A stretch of DNA of 64,000 nt, taken from positions 40,515,006-40,579,005 of the forward strand of contig CM068839.1 in the NCBI GenBank assembly GCA_028554795.2, read 5' to 3'. This document shows, one piece after another, positions 49,501-58,500 of this stretch. The stretch comes from Sinohyriopsis cumingii (Eukaryota; Mollusca; Bivalvia; Unionida; Unionidae). Positions within the stretch are counted from its first letter, which is position 1. The number at the start of each line of letters is the position of its first letter. The notes beneath the pieces are model-generated. The model did no database searches. It was not told where the DNA came from and saw only the letters and a list, made by a program, of their open reading frames with translations. The position numbers and the translations under genes are program-made.

Positions 49501-52500
49501 CTCGGAAAGAACCACCGACCCTTGAGAAGCTACTGGCAAGCTTTCTCACATACCCACATTGGCCGAATCCAAGACTCGAACCCACGCAGACAGAGGTGAG
49601 ATGGCAGTGATCCGTAACGGAAAGCACTTTAGACCACTCAGCCACTCGGGGCCCCACAAGTAAATGTACAGTTGACATTAATATGACCTTGAGCTTGACC
49701 TTGAGCTATGAACATGACCATTATGTGTATTTTGTTTTCATACTGTGACTATTTGATCATTCCCTCCATACCTACCTGACAAGTGGACTTGAAAGATGAA
49801 CTTTGAACTTCTCTAACTGGTTCAAGGTCTTAGAAGATGTGGGAAGAAAACAAAATCAGTCATTAAAGATTTTTAAAAATTAACTCACTGTAAGTAAAAA
49901 ATTGTACTTCCCTCAGGTTGAAGCAATTGTAATATTTTAATATACCATTTATAAATATGTTGATTCCTCTGTGAGCCTTAAGAATATCACATTGAAAATT
50001 GCACAATATTGTAAAATCTTCAAAATACCTTTAAAAAATACAAACACCTGACCCAATGATAAAAAAGAGAACTATATAATATAATGTGTGCAACGTTTGA
50101 AACTCTTATCATCATTTATTTCAAATGTACAAATAGTTACCTGCAAAACTAAGAATTACAAATATTCAGTAATTTAAAAATGCACTTTTGATAAGAATTA
50201 GTACTGTGTTCCAAAACCTTGAGGATAACAAGTGATTATTATGTCTGAAGCTTCCAGTTTCCAAAATATGAGTGGGTACTAAATACTGAAACTTTCATAC
50301 AGTCTAGTCACATGGCTCTTATTCTTAGTTAAAGATACTGATGAGGAATTTATTAGTCTAAACAAATACAGAAAACCAAAGGTATTACAGAATATCAATA
50401 ATTACTCTCAGCAGAAATAGTTAACATAGCAAAATTTGAAAATTTGAGTTAGGTTTTACAAAAGTTTTTAAAGAATAATACTTTGTGATATTCTAGTCAT
50501 GATATGATTTTCCTTTACAGCTTGAACAGTTGCTTGCATGCCATTTACACCTGATTATAAGTCAAGTCCAACTGCAAACAACAGAGACCATGATATGCCA
50601 TCACATAATGCGCCAGCAGATCAGGGACTACGTTATTTCATCCTGCTGATTATTCCTAACAAACTGCATAGACTCAGATCTGCTGGCACATTATGCAATT
50701 ACAGAACTGGGTCTGTACAGTATACAGTTGGACTCATAAGTGAGTTAAAATTTTGGTATGTTATTCAATAAATAACCTAAGTTCTGTAATCACACTTGGA
50801 AGTAAAAAGGTTTTTACCTGTTCTGCCAGTTCCCTTGATGGCTGAAAAAAATTAGAAATATATATTTAGTAGTGTTTTACAGCATCTCATCACAAAATAG
50901 ATATGGACGACAAGCAAAGAATTGCAAAGAAATTAAGGAAGATAACTGTACAAATGAAAATTCATTTATGGACTAAGACCACATCCAAAACCGTTATGCA
51001 CCAACAATCCCAGAAAACATTTGGCTATTTAGGCCCTCCTGATTTTTTAACTTTCTAGCTTTCAGTTTTTGGGAGATTCTCTGTGCCTTCTGAAAAATTG
51101 CGTGCAAGGCCTGATGATGAACATAAGAGATACTGCTAAAAAATAAATTTAAATAACTTGACAGACCACTGATATAGACAGGAGATACTGCTCTAATCTA
51201 TTTTTTAAAAAAATATTCAAAACTTGACAGACCACTCGTGCAGAAATGCCAATTCCTACTGATATGAAACAGGAATGGCACCTTTCAAAACTTCTGAATA
51301 TGAATGCAACAAGAAACCCAAGTGGGCCTTACATTGCTCACCTGTCTTACCTAAATAAACATTTGACCATTTTACTAAACAGACTTTTGTAACACTGTAT
51401 GAAAACATCCAATGTAAACCATCTTCCAATTTTATATCATGCTGATTTGACCCATTTAACTTTATCCTTTGTAAAGATACAGTATCCTGATCACAATCAA
51501 AGTCATTTATGATCATGGTGATATAAACCCAAGTTTATTGAGAATGATGAGAAATATGGTCTCTAGATACTGAGAGGCAACAAATTCAGCCAATCAGATG
51601 CATGGTATCTCATTAACACATACTGATCTTCACTTATTATATAACCCAGTGATCCAGCTAGAAATACATAGAGAGGCATCCCATACCCTCATTTCAGTGC
51701 TCTCCCCTCTTCCTTCACGGATCTAGTCTTCTATCTGCCTATCCCCAGATCACAAAAACACCATCTTAAGTCTCTGTTAATTTGTATTTATTCCATAAAA
51801 TGTTCTGTTTATTTAATTTAAGATAAACTTTTGAATGTGCTTTTGTCTGTTTCTACTTCTAAACGATTAAATTCTAAATGTCAATACTGACATCCTTTTA
51901 AAGGCAAAAGAAAAACTTTCTTTGTTATAAATATCACCCTTCCCTCCAACAAAAGTGCCCCTTGTGTCTAAAGTCCCTCTCTTCCCATCACTTTGAAAAA
52001 TATTCTTATCGTGAACAATCAGAACCTGTCTATGATAATGATAGTATGATAGCACAAGTATAAGGTGGAGCAAAATAAGATCATGACATGGACGCGAACA
52101 ATCAATACTGGACAAATTTGAATCAAATATGAACTAAACGATAGACTGTCGGAAAATGAACATTTTCGTTTAGTCTTTCTATCCCTTCAAATGAATTAAA
52201 CCATGTAAAAAAACTGTGCTTCCTGCTTTTTTGCCTCATTTTGACCCAGAAACAGATGGGGGGGATGAAGGGAACAGAGTGCAAGTTGCTGCATAGTAGG
52301 GTTCAAAAGAAGATCACAGAAGTGCATCTCTTCCTATCAAAAAGCTATTTGGGCATTTTCCATCATGTGGGGAGTAGCCATATTGACTATCTTGGCAATA
52401 CAGCATACCAATTGCCAAGCTACAAATGTGTGAGGAAGTACATATTGTGCAGGCAAGGCACATTATATAGTTGCCCTTAATAACTTTAAAGCATCTATAC

Positions 52501-55500
52501 TTCTTGCTCTTTATCAAGATCTCTGTAATGATAGAGAGAAGAAAATAACAAACAAGTGCATATAACAAATATAAAAATTGTTCAAATAGGCAAATTCCCA
52601 TTACCCAGAAGACCTAATGGGAACAAGAGGAAGTGATCTGTAAGAGTTACTTCCCTTTGTCTATATATTATACAGCGGGCATTACCTTTTTTTGTTGTAT
52701 GTACAATATTGGTTTAGGTCAATTTACAGCATTAGGTTAGGTCAATTTATAGCAATGGGTTGTGTCAATGTACAGCATTGGGTTAGATCAATTTACAACA
52801 TTGGGTTAGGTCAATTTACAGCACTGGGTTGTATCAATTTACAGCATTGGGTTAGGTCAATGTACAGCATTCGGTTAGATCAATTTACAGCATTGGGTTA
52901 GGTTAAATTATAGCACTGGGTGGTGTCAATTTACAGCACTGGGTTGTATCAATGTACAGTATTGGGTTAGGTTAATGTACAGCATGGAGTTGTATCAATT
53001 TACAACATTGTGTCAATTTACAGCATTGGATTAGGTCAATGTATAGCATTGGGTTGTATCAATATACAGCATTAGGTTAGGTCAAAATTTACAGCATTGG
53101 GTTGGTCAATTTACAACACTAGTTGAAGTCAATTTACTTTGTGCTACCACTTTGTGTCCTTTGATTTTTATAACAAAACTGGATACAACTAACAAACATT
53201 GGAATACTTTTGTTTCAACCAATTTAAAGGTCCCATTTAGACAAATGATCTAAGGAGCTCACCTTTACAGATCACTCACATTTCACCTCTGTCCACATGG
53301 GTTTGAGTCCTGACTCAGACAACACATGTGAGAAAGCTTGACAGTAGCATTCCTTTGGTATGTGCTTCTTCCCATAGTTTTCCCAGGTTCTACCTCTACC
53401 AAATATACTAGCCACCATGTATAGCCTATCTTTTGCTGAAAAACAGCATTAAAACCAGGCAACAGCAACATCAACAACATATAACCAATCTGACTGTCAT
53501 GAGATGAAAGTACGAAACTACTGTATTATAAAATACCTCAATGATTATGGCCTGTGGTGCATTTGGAGCCGGCTTGGCATTTGCTGAACTTTGTCCTGAA
53601 AAATACACCATAATATAACTTTAAATACATCTATTGCTGATCAGATGGCATTCATTATTAAGAGGTACATATATGATATAATAAAGAACAATTTATCATG
53701 GCAACATGTACTGACATGAAAAATAATCCATTGTTCTCTAAAAAGGTAATTGAAATGAGTAATAGCTCTGGTAATAGAAAAACCAAGAAAGTACTAAAAA
53801 CAGCAAAAGCTATTTTGTGTAAACGAAAGCAAATTTATCAAGTAAACAATGTTTCTCTATGAATACATACCTGATCACATCAAGACTAGGATATATGTTT
53901 GCATCGAGACTAGGATATATGTTTGCTACCACAAGAATCAAGCCAAACTAAAATGATGAAAATATATTTGTTATCTATGTGCCATATAAACAAAAGACAA
54001 TAATTCTCACACATTACCTCCCCCAGCTGCTACAAGCATCAATAGTATTTAAGCTGAGCAAAATCCAATAAGGATGCTCACATTGTGTGTTGGCTGGGAG
54101 GGTTTTTAAGTAAAATGATAGGGTAAGCATTCTTGGAGAAACATGATATACTGGAAAAAAAATGTTTCTCTTTTGAATATGTTCCCAAATCATATTAGCA
54201 TCAAGAGAATAAGTAATAGGAGGAGGAAAAGCTGAGCATCCATCCAGGAAAGGAAGGTTTGATTCCCTATGTGAATGATGTGAAAGAAATCAAATTTCAT
54301 CTGATGAAATCCTCATGCGTTGACTCTGATCTTTTAAGATTTCAAAGCATGCTGAGCATATAACACACTACAGCCATGAAGACAGTGTTTAAGGGTGATT
54401 TCCTGCTTCATCTCTGTGTACTTCAAGTAGTACTTGAGGGCATGGACCATGTCTTGCAGGGCTGCTGCTCTCGACATGTCTACCAAAGACAGAGGGCGTA
54501 TGACAATTGATTCCCAAGTGGTGGCAACCTATTTTGGCCACAAGCCTGGTTTTGAATCATAAGGACCACCAAAACAGCCAATCTGAACGGAAGATAGAAA
54601 TCAGGCTTGTTCTCGATTTTTACTGAGTTCCAAGTTACAGTATGGCCATGGCAAACATTGTGGATGTGCCGTGATACTTCAGATGAGCTTGAACTTGGTC
54701 TTCTATGAGCAGCGGGGGGAGGGGGGTAGGAATCAATCTACATCCAAGCACACAAAAAATGCTGAACTGGGATAGGGACCGTTACAACCTGATGCATATC
54801 TGGGTCAATCTGTTAACATTGCTCACCATTTCATCGAGCAATGGTAAGATTAAATATGTCTGCTGGTGAAGTCCTTAGCATGAGGATGAAAACTTCAGGT
54901 TAGCTTTCTCTATATTTCTATATATTGTTTGTGTATGTGATTGAAAAGTTAAGAACATTGTCAAATATGAATAATAATATTACAACACAGTAAAGCTTTC
55001 ACCAAAGTATTCTTCCAGACTGTCAATAATCTCTCTGTTCTTCAATGACTGAGGAAGAAGCAGGAAGGATAGTCTCTTATTCATCACTGACATCTACCAG
55101 CTTTATAGTCATGTGTGGCAGATGACGGTGAAGGGCATTCTGAACCAACCACACCTGGTATATCTCTTCAATTGGAGCCTTAAAGCTGAATTTAGTTCAC
55201 TCCATGATTGGTCCGAGTAAATCTGTTGTTCAGGTGTGTCTTCATATTCAATATGTGTAGTATCCTGCTTAGGTTCTACCTCAACATCTGAATGAACCAT
55301 TGTTTGTGGCATGGATGATACAATTACATCATCTCTATACAGCTGCAGTAATTCTCTGTGATTAAGCCATGAGCATATGGTATGCTGACTCCACTGGACA
55401 AATCTGATGTACTGGTATGAATGGCTGGTTCACTGGTAGCATGGTCAGAATAGCTGCTGGAGGCAGTCCAGTCAACAACAGTACCTGCTGTGCCATAGGC

Positions 55501-58500
55501 AGGCTGGACGGACAGATCAATCAACCTCTTCAAAAACCCATCCACCCTGACTCACATGTCCAAAGACCATGCTTAGACAAGCAGGGAGACTTGCAACCAC
55601 TTGGCTGCCTAAAAAATTGGGCAGGGAGGACACTCCCCCAATGTGTCAGAATTATCTGTGGAACTATGAGAGTGATACTAGAGCAAACCTTGCCCAGAAT
55701 TTATTAACTGCATCATCATCTCCTGAACTAGTCAACACAGTGCCAGATTACCAAACAGGCAGAGTAGGCACCAGCCTAGGGGCCCCATGACTAGGGACCA
55801 AAATAACATTGATAAAACATATTAGGAGATAATTTGCAAGGGGGCCCCAACATTTTGACTGCCTAAGGACCTCCACAGGGTTGAATCCGGAACTGAGTTT
55901 ACACATCAGTAATTCAAGGGATGACATAGTTATAGCAGCAAAATCTCATCATTTTGTTCCCCCATTTCAAAAGCAATGATATTAGTTGATGGTTATACAT
56001 GCTGCACCTTGTGCGTGTGTGTGGGTACGCAAAAGATACCATCTTTGAATAAATACTTAATACATCTATATTGTCCTGTAAAATTTTCCTCTGTCCCTTG
56101 CCTTTGACTGACTTCCACAAAACCAAATGCGCACACGCTGCAAGATATATGCCAGGCGCAAGTCATGCATGTTTTCCATAGCCTTGAACTTCTTGCATTT
56201 ATTTCACTTTGTCAACATGTTTAATTGAAATGACACAATAATACAAAATTTTTATAAATTAACAAAGCAGTGGTCTAAATATTCAAACAATTTCTGTAGA
56301 TGGATAATTAATGCACAATATATATATCATATTCCTGATTGGAGGATAAATTTCATGTCAATATTGGCATAGATTTGTGAGAGGTTTCTCATTAGAAGTT
56401 GACTGTATAACAGCAAAGCTTACAAACAAGTGACTCCTTATGGCAGCAAGTGTAGGTTATGTGCAAGAGTTATTGCACTTTGTCAATCTCATATAAATTT
56501 AAAAGACAGACTTTTGATTCAGGAGGTAGCAAGCTTATGTCTTAATGTTAATGTGATCAGGGAACATAATCATATAGAAAAGACCAAGTATAGTAACAAC
56601 TTTATAAATGATACTGAATTAGTGCAATAATAAGAATAATAAAAATAAGCATAAGTTCACTTCAACTGTGCCAATCTGATCATTAAGTTCCTTATAAATA
56701 GGAATATCAGTCTTTTACTTTCTTCCAATCATGATGTACTACAAGTAATTGATGAATATGTGATTTTGATCACATACTTTTTCTTAGATCACTGTTTCTT
56801 GTCACTGACTTTTTTTTTCTTCTTTACACAAATGTCAATAATGACATCATGCTTTATGTCACCATCTAGGTTCTGATGCCACCACCATCACGTGCCATTC
56901 ATGCCAAGGATAGGTACTTCCAATTACTACTCCTTAACATCTATTACAAAAGCATAAACAAAACTTAAAATGTCACGAAAATCTTTCAATACAAGACAAT
57001 ACTTTGGGAACATTGGTGGATCTGCAATAGATTCACATTTTGCCACCTCCAATCTACCCAAACAGCTACAATGCATCCCCAAATATAACAACCCAGGAGA
57101 GTGAACTAAAAAACACATTCTATACTGTGTCTTTCCTCAGTGTTGGCAAAGAAAACTACAATATTAAGACTTGCCTGTCCACATCTGAGTCTTTATCTAT
57201 ACAGCAACAATGCTGTTGAGTACAACAACTTTGCATATAAAAAAAACTTATCACCAACCCATTTAAAATGTAATCATTAGATATCTACCCAACCCCATTT
57301 CAAATGTCCTCATTTGAAGAATGTCTAGCCTTTCCTGAAGCAAATCACACTGTTGAGCTATTGAGAGGTCTCACACTCTTTATTACATATTCCCAAACTC
57401 AACCTTCCTCTTTGCTAGACCATAACCAAGGAATCCTAATCCAAAATCCATCACATTATTAATACTTGCTTATAAGTCAACTGCAAACTGCATTGATCTA
57501 GATACAATACCACAATGTGATGGCAGATCTGGGTCCATGTAGTGTGTTAGATGTAATCTGCAAAACACAGACCCTGATCTGCCTGCACATTATGTGACAG
57601 CAGATCAGGGTCTATGTTGTTTGCAGGTGGTCTCAACTTATAAGTGCATATATATGTTCTCCTTCTATTAATAAATGTATAAATCTGGTAAAAAATATTT
57701 CAATCTCACAACACAGTGTAATTTTTGAATATCTGACTTTTGATCCACTCCACAGGTCAGCCCCTCTCTCAGATAGTTACCACAAAGGCAACCCATATAC
57801 TAAGTTTGGTGAATTTCTCTATGCAGCATTTAAGGAGATAGAATTCAATAGAAAGACAGATAGGATCTCATTACACCACATGATTTAAGGTGTGGACAAA
57901 AATAAAAAAATGCAAACAAGTATGCAACTTACCCACAATTTTAGAGTCCTGCACACAGTTCTTTGGTGCTTGGCTTAAACCAATGAAACCTCCCTGCAAG
58001 AGAAGTAAACATCTGCAATAAAAAATGTCTTCTCAAAGTTTTCAAACATATTTCTGTTTCACAAGACAAGTCTCAAATGACAGTACTTGATGCTCCCACA
58101 TACAAAGCACAAACATAATTAGGCACCTGCATATCCTGCATACATGTGCAATGTTCTCCTTCAGTACCTGTCTTTCAAAAATGATTTTTACTGAGTACTT
58201 AAACTAAATGTGTATTGTGTGCATTAGCATTAATGCCCCCTCAGCACAATAATGGTCACTGGGTGCCAATTTTTGAAAATAAAGACTGAACAGGTAAATC
58301 AAAACAAAGAAAGACAAATTGCACCAAATTTTAGGAACATAAACCCTTCCAAATAAATTTAAGCATAAGTACAATAATAAAAAATATAAAAGGTCAAGAT
58401 GTTAAAATTCTGTAAAAGGTATATAAAATAAATAATAAACGTAAAACATGCAAATATCTGTAAAACATTTGGTCTATAAACCATACTCCATCAAAAAGTC

